NCBI GenBank assembly: GCA_027946555.1
Contig: JAPEVC010000129.1
Coordinates: forward strand, 40,822 to 104,821
Source: Gnomoniopsis sp. IMI 355080
Taxonomy: Eukaryota; Ascomycota; Sordariomycetes; Diaporthales; Gnomoniaceae
DNA length: 64,000 nucleotides
Direction: 5' to 3'
Both the position numbers and the translations under genes were made by a program. Within the stretch, counting starts at the first letter, position 1. Each line of letters starts with the position of its first letter. The notes under the pieces are model-generated. The model ran no database searches and had not been told where the DNA came from. It worked only from the letters and a program-made list of their open reading frames with translations. Below are positions 46,809-58,519 of the stretch, one piece after another.

Positions 46809-48242
46809 ATGGCGGACACCAGCAGTAAGAAGCGAAAGTCAAAGGATGACCACGGCTCTCAGAAGAAAAAAAGCAAGGTCGCCGCAGCACCGGCAAAAAC
46901 CCCAAAGCCTGACAATATCAAAATCTCCTCTGTCGTGCAAACACGAGTCTCTCCACCAGTCATTGGTATGCCGATTCCCGACGATTTCTCTCGTCAGCTA
47001 GGATCAGAACTGACCTGTCCGAACAGCGACCGCACCTGGTATTGTCGTCTCCCAAGATGCCACCTTCAACTCCTACTCAAAGCAACCTGCGAAAAGGCCC
47101 CGGCACCGGAACGATGACCTCCTACTGCACTCCACGAGCCACAGAACACTGGACTATACAGCGCGGGAGGACAAGCCCAAGGGTGGACAGCCACTGTTGA
47201 AACATTACATAGGCCTATTCGACCCGGTAACCGGAGGCTTGCAGCTTGTCGAGGGAAAGAGAATGGTCGTGAGGGGAGCTGTTCGGGCGCAGCAGGCTAC
47301 CGAGGAGGAAATGAGGTCTCAACAGATTTCACAGGTACTGCTCCTTCCATTTTACCGTGCACGAGTGCCACAGCTGACATGCTGCAGTCCAATTACGACC
47401 AACGAACCGAGCTGGGCCAAGCCTTCGGTACTAAGAAAGCAAAGAAGGCCCTCGAAGCCGTCACGCTCAACGCAATTGCGCCCCGCAAGGCTCCCGGTGA
47501 TAAGACTACAGACCTTAATACCTCCGAGATGGCTCTTATGGCTTCGCTCAAAGACGTGGCGACGAGTGTGCCCACACAACAAGATCTACAAGCCGCCGTG
47601 GACGCGAATAAGCCCGTGCCCAAGGGCAATTACGACGCCGACGAGATTCAGGATGTTTACAAGCCGGAGGAGCTGATCGGTCGGGATATTTTGGAGCTGA
47701 TCCAGGTCAGCGACTGGGCGCAGGCAGTCAAGAAGAACGAGGACGTCAAATTGAAGTGCCGCTTCGTGGCGAGCCGACTGCGGCGCATAGGCTCAGGCGA
47801 GAACGCAGTCGCGCGCCTGCGCCTGCTGCGGTACACCTACTTCCTGCAGCTATTTTACTTGACGGCACGCAAGGGCAAGGATAAGGGCACGCGCGAGATT
47901 CAGAAGAAGGACAAGCTGGCGGAGGAGCTGGCGCCGGCACCACCGCCCGTGATCGAGAGCATCCGCCGCAGGTTCTCGGACAAGGGTATCATTCGCAAGC
48001 AGCACGTTGATCTGCTGATCACGCACCTGTGCGCCTTTGCATGTATCCTGGACAACTTTGAGACGAACACGTGGGATCTAAAGGAGGACTTGAAGCTGGA
48101 GCAGAAGGAAATGAGCCAGTATTTTATGGAGATTGGCGCTAGGATAGCGAAGCGGAAGGGCGAAAACGGCATGACCGACCATTTGGCGGTGTTGAAGTTG
48201 CCGCTGGTGTTCCCCAAATTGAGGGTGGGAAGGCGGTCATGA
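46809..48242 (+). CDS. RPA49: RNA polymerase I subunit A49 (Rpa49/POLR1E), 439 aa
   Basis: I join 46809..46965, 47027..47334 and 47388..48242; introns of 61 and 53 bases are GT-AG. The N-terminus is a Lys-rich nuclear-type stretch (SSKKRKSKDDHGSQKKKSK). The dimerisation module that pairs with A34.5 covers about 50-150, including ATAPGIVVSQDATFNSY and LKHYIGLFDPVTGGLQLVEG. The C-terminal tandem winged-helix region starts at about 220 with AVDANKPVPKGNYDADEIQD and VYKPEELIGRDILELI, then CRFVASRLRRIG and SIRRRFSDKGIIRKQHVDLL, the family's DNA-binding part. A49 is in the nucleolus, helping Pol I initiation and elongation on rDNA. Length and block order match a complete gene. Confidence 0.93.
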
Positions 48243-49274
48243 GGAAGATTCTGAGCATTAGGGATGGAGTGGGTAGAGCTATTTACGGCGTTTTAGCATT
48301 TCCAATGATTGAACAGTGGCATGCTTGACAGATCGCTGTCGAACATACTCTTTCAGATCATTTCATTGTGATGTTGTGCGCTACAAGCAAACCTTCAAGA
48401 CGAACAAATCGCCGTGTTACGTGAGATGATTTCGAAGAATTCACTCAGTACGTCGCTGACCACGGACTCAGCTTTGTCAAAATAGCAGTTGCTCTAGAAT
48501 AGCTACCTGGGCAGCGAGATACCTAGAGGTGGTTAGCCGGGAGGGTGGTCGGGCATCTTTTTGTTCCCCTGCCGCCCACAACTCGGTCCCTGTCAATTGA
48601 CGTTGACAGTTCTCGGAGCCGATTCCGCTCAACTCGAACTCCCCCGTCCCATCTCTTGAACATGATTCGTCACAAAGTACACGCACAATACCTAGGTACG
48701 CCTCGAGACTCAAGCACTCGATATTGTTCTGGGACCTCACGTAAAGTCGATACAAGGAGAAGCGGAAGGCGCATTAAGTCTCTATCCAAAGCGTCTGGAT
48801 GGCGTGACCCGCATCGGATCGACGAGCAACTTCGAGCGACACGTGCCTTTGTCCGGGTCGATTCCCACTCCCGCTTCCTCACCATCCTATTGAACTCCCG
48901 TTCAAGGCCGAAGGTCACGATAATCTGCTTACAAGCTCTTGTCGCGGAGGGCTCTTGAGCAACACGAATTCAGGACTACTAGTTATGGAGGTCTCAAATG
49001 GTCCGCCGCTGAGGAGGCCAGCTCGAAGGTGAGTGAGGGTATATCCCTTTCTATCTGCACGCCTCTCCCTTGATCCTTGAGGAACGGACGACGCCCTTCG
49101 CTGCGTCAGGTAAATGATCAACGCAATCCACGCGAGTACATTACTTCCTCTCCTTGCTTCTCACACAAGCTCCATCCAACCTCTTTCATTTGTTCCCACA
49201 TACACATCGAAGGAAAACAATAAAGATTTGAAAAATACACATCGGGGGAAGAAGGAAACAAACAAATTAACAAC
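48243..49274. other. Intergenic region upstream of STE14
   Basis: About 1 kb with no supported gene. The end (49130-49274) is CA/AC-rich and A-rich, probably the STE14 leader. Confidence 0.5.
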
Positions 49275-50426
49275 ATGCCCTCCCCCACATCCTCTTCCTC
49301 GTCTACCATCGTCCTCTCTTCACCTCCCAAAGGCTCCTGTTCCCCCAGACATGATGGCGGCCGCGAAGCGTTTCCCACTCTACCCTCCTCACTGCGCGCC
49401 AGCAGCCGAGAGGCCGGCATCGTGCGCAACCGCCGCCGCTCCCTAAGCCACATTGCCCTGCTGGACGAGCAGATTCAGAGCCATCAACAAACCCGCCAGC
49501 AGCAATCCCCCCTCGCCACAAGTGCGGGTGGCGCGGGAGCAGGCTTAGGCTTAGGCTCAGCCTCAGGCTCAGCAGCAGCAGTAGCAGCCGCCCGCATCCA
49601 TTCACGCTCCAGCTCCATCTCTTCCTCGTCCGCCGCCGCCCTTGCTGACACCCTCCTCCCCACTCTCAGTCCACACGCCGAGGAGCGCTCCGAGGCCTTC
49701 TCCCCGGACAAGCTCTACCTGCCTGGCCAGCCCAAGTCGCTGGCGGGCATCGCGCTGCGAGCCTTTGGGCTGGGCATCGCGCTCGCTGTCGGCTGCGTTG
49801 CGACGGCCGTGGTGCTGTTTGCCACCAGCAGCCCACTGTGGCGGCTTCCCTTTTTCCTGACGGCGCTCGCCACGTTCCACTTTCTCGAATTCTGGACGAC
49901 CGCCGCGTACAATACCCGCGAGGCCGAGGTGTCGTCGTTCTTGCTGACGGCCAACTGGCCTGCCTACGCCATCGCGCACAGCGTCGCGAGTCTGGAGTGT
50001 CTTGTCGTGAACGTGCTGTTCCCGGACCGGCAATGGGCGCCGGTCCCCCACCTCGGCACGCTGAGCATGTTGGTCGGGCTTGCGCTGGTGGTGGTCGGGC
50101 AGGTTGTACGGTCCGTGGCAATGATCCAGGCCGGACCAAGCTTTAATCACATTGTGCAGCAGACGCAGAAGCAGGAGCACATTCTGGTGACGACCGGCAT
50201 CTACGGCAGCTTGCGGCATCCGAGCTACTTTGGCTTCTTCTGGTGGGGCTTGGGTACGCAGCTGGTCATGGGCAATCTCGTGTGTTTTGTGGGCTACGCT
50301 GCGGTGCTGTGGCGGTTCTTCTCGTCGCGGATTCGGCACGAGGAGGTATTCTTGGTCAAGTTCTTTGGTGGCGAGTATCTCGATTACAGGAAGAAGGTAG
50401 GCACCAAAATCCCGTTCGTGCCATAG
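49275..50426 (+). CDS. STE14: Protein-S-isoprenylcysteine O-methyltransferase Ste14, 383 aa
   Basis: Single exon from the ATG at 49275. The enzyme methylates the C-terminal prenylated cysteine of Ras, Rho and mating-pheromone precursors on the ER membrane, with S-adenosylmethionine. Hydrophobic segments start at about 155 (SLAGIALRAFGLGIALAVGC) and include LPFFLTALATFHFLEFWTTA, NWPAYAIAHSVASLECLVV and TLSMLVGLALVVVGQVVRSV. The catalytic block starts near residue 297: QEHILVTTGIYGSLRHPSYF, with the RHPSY motif, and later RIRHEEVFLVKFFGGEYLDY and KKVGTKIPFV. The first 150 residues are a Ser/Ala/Gly/Gln-rich extension not present in the roughly 240-aa yeast enzyme and probably disordered in the cytosol. 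It converges on the DGAT1 gene, 411 bases from stop to stop. Confidence 0.93.
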   Translation: MPSPTSSSSSTIVLSSPPKGSCSPRHDGGREAFPTLPSSLRASSREAGIVRNRRRSLSHIALLDEQIQSHQQTRQQQSPLATSAGGAGAGLGLGSASGSAAAVAAARIHSRSSSISSSSAAALADTLLPTLSPHAEERSEAFSPDKLYLPGQPKSLAGIALRAFGLGIALAVGCVATAVVLFATSSPLWRLPFFLTALATFHFLEFWTTAAYNTREAEVSSFLLTANWPAYAIAHSVASLECLVVNVLFPDRQWAPVPHLGTLSMLVGLALVVVGQVVRSVAMIQAGPSFNHIVQQTQKQEHILVTTGIYGSLRHPSYFGFFWWGLGTQLVMGNLVCFVGYAAVLWRFFSSRIRHEEVFLVKFFGGEYLDYRKKVGTKIPFVP

Positions 50427-50837
50427 GCAGCGTGATGTCAATGGGGGATAGAGCAGAGCGAAGGCCGTTGGCTGGACAGTTAGGACACTTATGGGACTGT
50501 CCTGTGATATTAAAAAGCAAGGCAAACTGGCTTGAGGATACATATCTGGATGCATCGGATGTACAGAACGAGAGGGATGCATTTACAAGCAGCTCTGTAG
50601 AAGCCATAGCATTGCGTAGACGAATTTGCAAGAGCAGAATAACCTACATGTTACTGGTTGAGACGTATGTCTGACCTGGTCAAATTCCGTTCACACGAAG
50701 TTGATGAGCACTCAGCCAGGGCCCAGAAGCACGATGCAGTCTCAATAGCAGTTCTGCATGTTTGTGAAATAGAAATTACAACGCTCTATTAATCGTGAAT
50801 TACGACGACAGCCCATGTTAACTGAGAGAAAGGACTA
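50427..50837. other. Intergenic region between convergent STE14 and DGAT1
   Basis: About 410 bases with the 3' ends of both genes and no other feature seen. Confidence 0.5.
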
Positions 50838-52666
50838 TTATGCCTTCTTCATCCACCAAGCACTCTGTCCTGACTTCCATTGCTCGCTAATACTGCCGTA
50901 TTTGATCTGCCAGGCATAGAAATAGCACAACGCTGCAAATGGCTGCCCAAAGATCGTGAAGGTCACCCAGAATATACTATTCCCAATCATCTTTTTGACC
51001 GGCGAGTCTGGCGTCTCGAAGCGCTTGGTCAGCGCAATCAGGGGTAATTGGACGAGCATGCCCAAGAAAGCGATACCTGTTGATTTAGATTAGGGGGTTT
51101 GATCTGACAATTAGGAGGAGCTTCTCTCTGAAGGAACCCACCGATCACGTTGTGCGTGGGAATCCCCACGGCCAGCTCGTGCAGGACGGCGCTGACAGTG
51201 AACACCACGGCGGCGGCCGAGTTGAATCGCCAGCCTCGCCCCATAAGCGGAGAGAAGACGTGGCGCCGGAAGTAGTTTGAAACTGGCTTGTTCCACGTCC
51301 GCCAGTATGTTCCGAGACTGTCACTGTTCCACCCTGTGCAATTTTAAAGAAAAAGAGAGTCAGCGTCGTGAAAAAGAAGCAAAAAAGTGCTGGAGCGCCA
51401 CCAGTCGGGGGTGAGGGAAGGGGGACTTGAACACGTACAATCATCATAGAATGACCGATCAGCAAATTTCATGACCTCGGCTAGGGCGTTCAAAAACGAC
51501 TGGAACAGCGCAAAGAACCCGGCAAGCCAGATGACCAGGGAGATGGTCGACAATTTCAAGACCCTCTCAAACAAGCCCGGCACATCCCACTCCTGCCAGG
51601 CGCGGACAGAGTTCTGCAGCGTTGGCGCAGCGTACTGCGCACTGAGCACCCACATCACCACGCACAGCCCAACACATTCGCCCACCCGCTTCAGCACAAA
51701 CAACCACCGGATTTTCTCCGTCCGAGGATAGACAGGCTGGTAGATGAGGGTCGGTGCCCACCAGAAATAGCACAAGTTGCCAAACGTCACGTTGGACGGG
51801 TACGAGCAGGACCGGTACAGTTCCGGGATGGCGTCGAGCTCGCCCTTTTGCGGGTGCAGATAGGCGTGGCGCAGGTCCCGGTTGGTCAGGGCATACGAGG
51901 CCGTCTTGAGCCAGACGATGATGGCGTGCATCTCGACGATCGTGCCGATCAAGGGATGGTTGACGTAGGAAAACACGCCCCACGACGTGACGATGAGCGC
52001 TAGGGAGATGTTGAAGAGGTGCAGCGCGACGACGGTATACCAAATCCGACGGAATCTAGCCTGCTGGTCTTCTGTCGGTGAAGTCGTCCCATCGCTGCTG
52101 CCCTCACCACCACCACCACCCTTCTTGACAACAACAACAACCCCGGGGCCCCCGTCCACGCCGCGCCAGCTGTTGTTGGCCGCACGCAACTTGGACGTCC
52201 GCGCTTCATATGCGGCGAACAGCTCAATCAGGTAGGCGATCAGCAGGCAGCACGGCACGAGGGTGTACAGCACAAAGCCGACCTGCAAGTCCTGGCGGCG
52301 AAAGTCATGGCAGCGCACGCAGATGAGCACGCCGTACTTTTGAATGTTCTCGAGGACCAGACGCAGGTTGCCGGCGATGAGGACGATGAGGCCCAGGTTG
52401 CGGAAGCCGAGGAAGCTGGGCGTGTCGGTGGCGTCGTGGCTGAGGGTGGAGGGCCGCGACTGCAAGTGCACGGCGGCGGTGTGGCGGTATTTGGTCCGGA
52501 GGGCCTTCTTGAGCGCTGCGGTAGTAGTAGTAGTGGTTGAGCCGTTGTGTGCACCGCCTGAGATGGTAGAGGTAGAAGAAGAAGAAGAAGCTGCGGGTTG
52601 TTGTCCACCGCGTCGCACAGTGTCGTTGGCGGTGAGTGAGGTTGCTGTTGAGGAAGCTTGATCCAT
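50838..52666 (-). CDS. DGAT1: Diacylglycerol O-acyltransferase 1 (MBOAT family), 552 aa
   Basis: The coding sequence is the complement of 50838..51076, 51142..51333 and 51439..52666, with GT-AG introns of 65 and 105 bases. The enzyme forms triacylglycerol from diacylglycerol and acyl-CoA in the ER membrane. A Ser/Thr-rich cytosolic N-terminus with TAALKKALRTKYRH precedes the first helix (NLGLIVLIAGNLRLVLENIQ). Further landmarks are MHAIIVWLKTASYALTNRDL, the PELYRSCSYPSNVTFGNLCY block with FWWAPTLIYQPVYPRT, FYDDWWNS (406-413, split by intron 1), the WNKPVSNYFRRHVF segment and the putative catalytic His461 in AVLHELAVGIPTHNV. Sterol acyltransferases share the fold, but the YPSNVTF and FWWAPTLIYQ pattern favours DGAT1. 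A loop insert at about 170-200 with runs of Val and Gly is unusual. It is divergent from PFS2. Confidence 0.9.
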
Positions 52667-53806
52667 GGTTGCTCGGGCCGGGGAGGCGAGAGCCTCAGTT
52701 GGCTCTGTAATGATGTAGAAAACACCCTTTCAGGATAAGGTGGAGGATAAGCGATAGCAAGCTGGCAGCATGAGATGGGTTGGTAGTCTGCTGTTCTTTA
52801 TGAGTGACGTCGGACCCGTTGAATAATAAATAAAGGGTCGCTTCGCTTGGCTCAATTGGACCGAGACGGTCCTGTCATTCCTGAAAGGAGAAATGAGCCG
52901 AGTTCTTAATCAATTGCAGGAGATAGCAATGACATCCTGGGGCCGGCATTGGCATGGACACGAAAGTTGTCTGAAGATAGTTCTTGTTGGAATGCACACT
53001 TTGATGAGCGGAGTCGATTCAGACTAAGGTAAAAAGCGTGAACGATGGTAAAGCTACTGCGTACTGGCCCGCCGAGCCTCAAGCATTTTCTCTCCGAGCC
53101 TAGGATGTCTTCGGGACAGTGTATACTACCCTAGGTACCTAAGATAGGTAATTAGTTTAGGTAGTCAGCATGCACATGCATACAAGTCGTATTAAATCAT
53201 GGGCAATTGCTGCTGCACAGTAATACTGCATTCGGTGGTAAACACTAACAAGCAATAGCTTACCTACTGGAACGAAGATTCTGGTGATACCTGAGGTCGA
53301 TACTTACCTTGGTACGGTGAGACGTCCTGACTACTGGATGATAGACCTTGATTTCCATAGTCACCTTCTCCCCCTTTCTTTTGAAGAGTAGTCTTCCACT
53401 GTAATTACCGCGTAGGTACTGTATTATACTGTACAGCTCGCATCAGGGCAAATATTAGCCAAGGCACAAGCTGCTAGATTGATTGGCATGCAACAGAACT
53501 TGCAGCACAACCCCTGCAACGATACTGCAGGCCGGCCTTTGTCCCATTGGCCAGAGACCTTCCCAGTCTGGCCCGTGCTTTCTTTCCTTTACAGACAGCC
53601 AGGTGTGCACTTAGCGCGCCCATCCATAAGCTTTCAACTTCAACATCACAATCAACGTCAGCCTCATCCAACCAAGCGCAACCTGGGCTGTCTCTTATAT
53701 CCCGTAACAGCAACAACGACTGAAAATAGGAAAAGCAACCCATCTCATTGATTGTGGGCTTACGTTTTGCTGTATCCTCGATCCCTATGCGCTCCCAATA
53801 GCAACC
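52667..53806. other. Divergent 1.1-kb region between DGAT1 and PFS2
   Basis: Promoters of both genes. It includes several copies of ACCTA/TAGGTA-like short words at 53130-53430, for example two near 53133-53164; I cannot assign them. No supported gene. Confidence 0.5.
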
Positions 53807-55839
53807 ATGTCCTACATCCCGCGTCGGGACTTTGACAAGGGCGGCAGAGGAGGAGGAGGGGGTGGCGGCGGCGGCGGAGAGGATGGAGGCTATGATGGCT
53901 TCATGAAGGCCAAGGGAAGGCGTATGTACACGAACGCCCTCTTGCATGGCTTTGCTAACCCCGTTGCGATACGGTAGGGCCTGTGACGGACTATGGCGCG
54001 ACCACTACTCACTGGATGCGTCACCGCCAGCCAAAGTACAAGGGCGGCTATCGAGGCAACTTAGAGCGGCCAAGTCCTAGCTTTCTCATTGATGTGCGGA
54101 ATTTCGACAAACCTCACCCCTGCTTGATCCATCAATCAAATGCTGACCAGTGACCGCAGATGCTTCCCCCTGCTGCTAGGACCACCAGCGCTGCGGATTC
54201 GGTGCCAGGCCGCTGGGTGCACCAATCCCTCAACAAAGTCAAGCATCCGGTCAACGTTGTGCGTTGGACTCCGGAGGGTCGTCGTTTGTTAACGGCATCC
54301 AGCAGCGGAGAGTTTACCCTTTGGAACGGCACGGCATTCAATTTCGAGACCATCATGCAGGCCCATGACTCTGCCATCCGCGCACTCGAGTACTCACACT
54401 CGGACGATTGGTTGATATCTGCCGACCACGACGGTATCATCAAATACTGGCAACCCAATTTCAACAATGTGGAAAGCATCCGCGGCCATCACGACCCCAT
54501 TAGGGATTTGGCCATCGCGCCTACCGACCTCAAATTTGTCACAGCTTCGGACGATTCCACCTTGAAGGTCTTCGACTTTGCTGGAGGTGTTGCAGAAATG
54601 ACGCTCTCCGGCCATGGGTGGGACGCTAAGACCTGCGATTGGCATCCTACCAAAGGACTCATCGCATCTGGATCCAAAGACCATCTGGTCAAGCTCTGGG
54701 ATCCCCGCTCTGGCCGATGTCTTACAACATTGCACGGTCACAAGAACACGGTCACCAAGGTCATGTTCGAGCGCGTCAACGGAATGTGTCTGGCAACAGG
54801 AGGTCGAGACAACACGGCTCGGATATTCGATCTGCGAATGATGCGCGATATTTGTCTAATTCGAGGACATGAGAAGGACGTCACCACCTTCACCTGGCAC
54901 CCTATTCACGCCAACCTCTTGAGCACGGGAGGAGGTGATGGCTCGCTCTTTCACTATCTGTTGGACGAGCCCAACGCACCAGAAGGCCAAGCCGCCTCTA
55001 AAGCTGTCTACGACAATCCGGACCCGGAGACTGCTCCTGTCCAAACAATATACCCGGCTCACAAGATACCCTTTGCGCACGATATGGCGATTTGGTCGCT
55101 GGACTGGCACCCTCTTGGCCACATCCTGGCATCTGGCTCCAACGATCGTCTGACGCGATTCTGGACAAGGGCAAGACCCGGTGATACAGGCTACCTCAAG
55201 GACCAATACCATATTGGTGAAACTGCAGCCATGGCCGGTGGAACCTTTGTCGGTTCCAAGAATCGTAGGCAGAGACAGGAAGAAGAGGCTCAAGAGGCCG
55301 AAGACGAAATGGACGGTCTTGAAGACCAGAAGATGCCACTCAAATCAGCTTCTGCCTTCCCCGGTATACCCGGCTTGCCCCTACCAGGGTCTGGAATGGT
55401 GCCACCTGGTATACCTGGTGTGGGCGGTGCTTCAGGCGGTGTTCCTCTGCCACCAAACCTTCCTTTCCCCTTACCTCCTCTCGGTCTCAATGGGCAGGTA
55501 CCGCCACCCCCGCCTCTCCCAGGTTTCGACCCGAGCAATCCACCCGACATGGCCAAGATTGCCGAGATGATGCAAAAGGCCGGCATACCGCTCCCGCCTC
55601 CGCCTGGAAATGGTGTTCCTCCCCCACCACCTGGCCTTCTTCCACCTGGTCTTATCCCCCCTCCGCCCAATGCCCAGTTGCCTCCAGGCTTTATGCCTCC
55701 GCCATTTCCGATACCCGGTATGGACGCTGCTTCGGCGGCTGAAAGCGCTGCATCGGCTAGAAGACGAGCGCCCTTGCCTAGTCAAGAAGAAAGCTTGAAA
55801 ATGGAGCAGCGGAGAGGCCACTACACGCGAGCACATTAG
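53807..55839 (+). CDS. PFS2: Polyadenylation factor subunit 2 (Pfs2/WDR33), 636 aa
   Basis: I join 53807..53921, 53978..54093 and 54160..55839. Intron 1 has a GCTAACC branch site. Intron 2 has a less common GTGCGG donor but restores the family sequence PSFLIDMLPP. The N-terminus is MSYIPRRDF followed by a nine-Gly run, then RPVTDYGATTTHWMRHRQPK, a conserved Pfs2 block. Seven WD40 repeats cover about 95-395 (for example HPVNVVRWTPEGRRLLTASS, HDSAIRALEYSHSDDWLISA and GHEKDVTTFTWHPIHANLLS). The C-terminal 220 residues are Pro/Gly-rich with many PPPPG and PGIPG units. Pfs2 is the scaffold of the cleavage and polyadenylation factor that, with Yth1/CPSF30, recognises the poly(A) signal in the nucleus. 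Assignment is firm. Confidence 0.95.
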
Positions 55840-56901
55840 TAAGTGGCGCGTCTTGAGGCGACCTAGATATCTCTTTAGTATCTAGTACGCTTAGATGTCT
55901 CTCATTCACGACTGCACAGACAACTTCGCGTTGATTCAGGTGCCTAATGTTGCCTAAGGCGAATGGCGATCGAGATGAGATGGCCAATATTGAAGCCCCC
56001 GAATGGCCAGGGGGCTTAGAGATGAAAGGCCACGAGAAGACCTCCCAATATGGGAAGATCTCGGGGCGTTCCATACGTTGCTCACGGTCGGTAGCCAAAT
56101 GTATGCGACTAGTCCGAACGAGATACATTGTCTGCTGAACGGACTGCGTCTGTCGCAAGCAGAAGACGGCAGTTGTGGGTCTTGGCAGAACTACTATGAT
56201 GGCACTCGGTCCTTACGACCAAGACTGCCTAGTCGGCCACAACGAATCGTGCTGCGAATCGGTCGACGCAAGCCTTGTACGGTGTCGCTGAACAAAGAGA
56301 GTTGCTAACGAAGTAACATTCATGCTATTCTGACATCATATGGTCGTATGTCAACCAGAAGTTGATTGGCATACGCTACGAGCTGGTAAACACTCAGCTG
56401 AAGCAGCGAACAAGTAACGTTGCCGAGCGCGTGGTAAATTATCTTGGCCTTTGAACGGATGGATCTCGAGCATCCGCTAGACTAGTCCTCAAGCGGCCTT
56501 GAAGAGAGGGCATGGCGGGACGGGAACTCCCCGCGTTCACGTGTTTTTGCAGCGTTAGGCTCCTTGGCCCAGGCTATCGGAGACGGGCTGGATTGGTCGC
56601 CTTGTCTCCTTGGGGGATAACTTCCTCCCAGCTGGGCGTTCTGGCGTTTGATGGCGTTGGACCGTCCATATTAGCAAGCTGCCCAGTCTGCTTGCAGCCA
56701 GTGGGCCTTTTGTCTCGCGATAGCAACCAGTCCCAGCGTTTACCGAACGTTCGCTTTTCGACCATGGAGCAAGATGGCAGATTATACTCACAATGAGAAG
56801 ATGTGCTTGGGGATAAATACGCCTGGTCCTCAAGGTCTTGCAGCCGACATTGGCATGTTCAAGGCTCCTTCCTGACTTACCCATAAAGTTCATTAGCAGC
56901 C
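55840..56901. other. Intergenic region between PFS2 and the TLC-like gene
   Basis: About 1 kb; no supported gene. Confidence 0.5.
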
Positions 56902-57978
56902 ATGGCTCCCAACTTTAACGACCAAATCTCCCAAGTGCTTGTGAATGGATTCGCAGGCGTCGTCGGCTTCCAGCTGATATTCTTTTTCGTTGTCCGTTAT
57001 GGCCTTGAAGGCCTTGTGATGCCCCGCTTCTTCCGCAAAGCCTACACAGACCTCACCATTGTCAACCAGCGCTCCTTTACCGCGCACGTTCTCTGGCTTG
57101 CTCTGAAGCTCTGTCTAATTCCGGCCGCATGGCCCTTCATTGCCGTGTTCTTTTGCGGGCGGACGCTCAAAGAGTCTCTGATTGGCCACGGCTCGCCCGT
57201 TTCCAACGCCGACTTCCTCTCCGTTGCCTACTTCGCCGTCGTGTCCATGTTCCTCTTCGAAATCATCTACCGCCTCAAGATCTCGCCCGTCTCCCTCATC
57301 CACCACACGGCTGGGTGCGCCCTCGGCGTCTGGCAGGTCATTGAGGAAGTATACGACAACAACGCGAGCACGGCGTCACAATTCCGCATGTTGATTCTCT
57401 ACGGCGTATTTGAGATCCTCTTTGAGACGTTTCCGCATTTCGCGGTCGTGTACTACCGCTGCCAGCGCAAAGACGCGCCCGAAGGACTGCGGCGCACGTC
57501 GCGGGTCTGGTTGGTGAGTGGGTATAGCAGCTTGGTGGGGACGACGACGGAATTTGTGGCGATGGCGGTGTTTATGTGGCGGAATTGGCGGTATTGGGGC
57601 GTGGGAATGCGTGTGGTGTTGCCGGTGCTGCATTTTGCGTTTATGGCGGCGCAGGTGCATGGGGCGAGGGTGGGGTTTCAGTTGTATAGGGAGTTTCGGA
57701 CGAGGGCGATGGTGGCGGAGGAGAAGGCGAGGGCGATGGTGGATGAGGAGGCGGGGAGGATAGGGTCTGTTGCTCCTTCTGTTGCTGCTGTTAGGACGAC
57801 GGGAGAGGAGGAGGAGAAGGAGAAGTCTGTTGCTGCAGCAGCCGTGGTGAGGGTGGAGCGGGAGATGGGGACCGAGGAGAAGGAGGAGGAGGTTGTGAGT
57901 GGTGAGGACGTGCGTGGGTCTTGTTGTTGTCGAGGACCGGTGGATAAGTTGCAGCTGCCGGTGTATCCGAATGCGTAG
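56902..57978 (+). CDS. TLC-domain-like multi-pass membrane protein, 358 aa
   Basis: Single exon, ATG at 56902. Hydrophobic segments are at about 14-34 (VNGFAGVVGFQLIFFFVVRY), 63-87 (VLWLALKLCLIPAAWPFIAV), 103-120 (FLSVAYFAVVSMFLFEIIY), 128-145, 160-180 and two later ones (STLVGTTTEFVAMAVF-like and GMRVVLPVLHFAFMAAQVHG), so about seven. The feature SPVSLIHHTAGCALGVWQVI, with the His pair just after a helix, resembles the lipid-acting TLC (TRAM-LAG1-CLN8) fold, as does the position in the chain. The tail from about 265 is Glu/Lys-rich and probably a coiled coil, with a CCC stretch near residue 344-346 that could be palmitoylated. Location is probably the ER or plasma membrane; the reaction, if any, is unknown. 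TLC assignment is by the HH motif and topology, so moderate. Confidence 0.72.
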   Translation: MAPNFNDQISQVLVNGFAGVVGFQLIFFFVVRYGLEGLVMPRFFRKAYTDLTIVNQRSFTAHVLWLALKLCLIPAAWPFIAVFFCGRTLKESLIGHGSPVSNADFLSVAYFAVVSMFLFEIIYRLKISPVSLIHHTAGCALGVWQVIEEVYDNNASTASQFRMLILYGVFEILFETFPHFAVVYYRCQRKDAPEGLRRTSRVWLVSGYSSLVGTTTEFVAMAVFMWRNWRYWGVGMRVVLPVLHFAFMAAQVHGARVGFQLYREFRTRAMVAEEKARAMVDEEAGRIGSVAPSVAAVRTTGEEEEKEKSVAAAAVVRVEREMGTEEKEEEVVSGEDVRGSCCCRGPVDKLQLPVYPNA

Positions 57979-58519
57979 GCTGAATTGATAATTGCTTCTT
58001 TCTACAAGATGTTTAGGTCATGATGTGAGGGTGCATGTATGGATTTGAGAGCCTGGTCACATTTTACAATGAGGACTTGCGTCTTTTAGCAGGTATTCTT
58101 GGAAATTTGAGTGTGCTCAACTTCACGGGTGAGAAGGATCACGACATTCTGATAGAGCAGACATATGGCATTGTCTTTGTTGACTAATTAGAGTTGACCT
58201 ATCTATTGTGAATAGAGTAGAAATATACTGACTGCCCACACGCTCACTTACGTGACGCTTGCGCTTACTCCCCCATCTCTCTCTCTAGACTGTGATACCA
58301 CTTCAATATTGCCTTGCCTTGCCTCGTCCATGATCGCAGTGTATGCCTTGATGAAACGCCGTTCCGAACCCGCAGTGAAAAAAACAAATATATGCATGTT
58401 GGGAATGCCCGTCAATGAAATGCTACGCTCATATGCAATCTTCAAAGACAACATCAATGTGAGGGAGCAATGAAAAAGAAAACACCAACTCTCCCCTATC
58501 CTCAGATTATGAAAAGCCC
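57979..58519. other. Intergenic region between convergent TLC-like and NUC1 genes
   Basis: About 540 bases. Nothing recognised beyond the two 3' ends. Confidence 0.5.
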
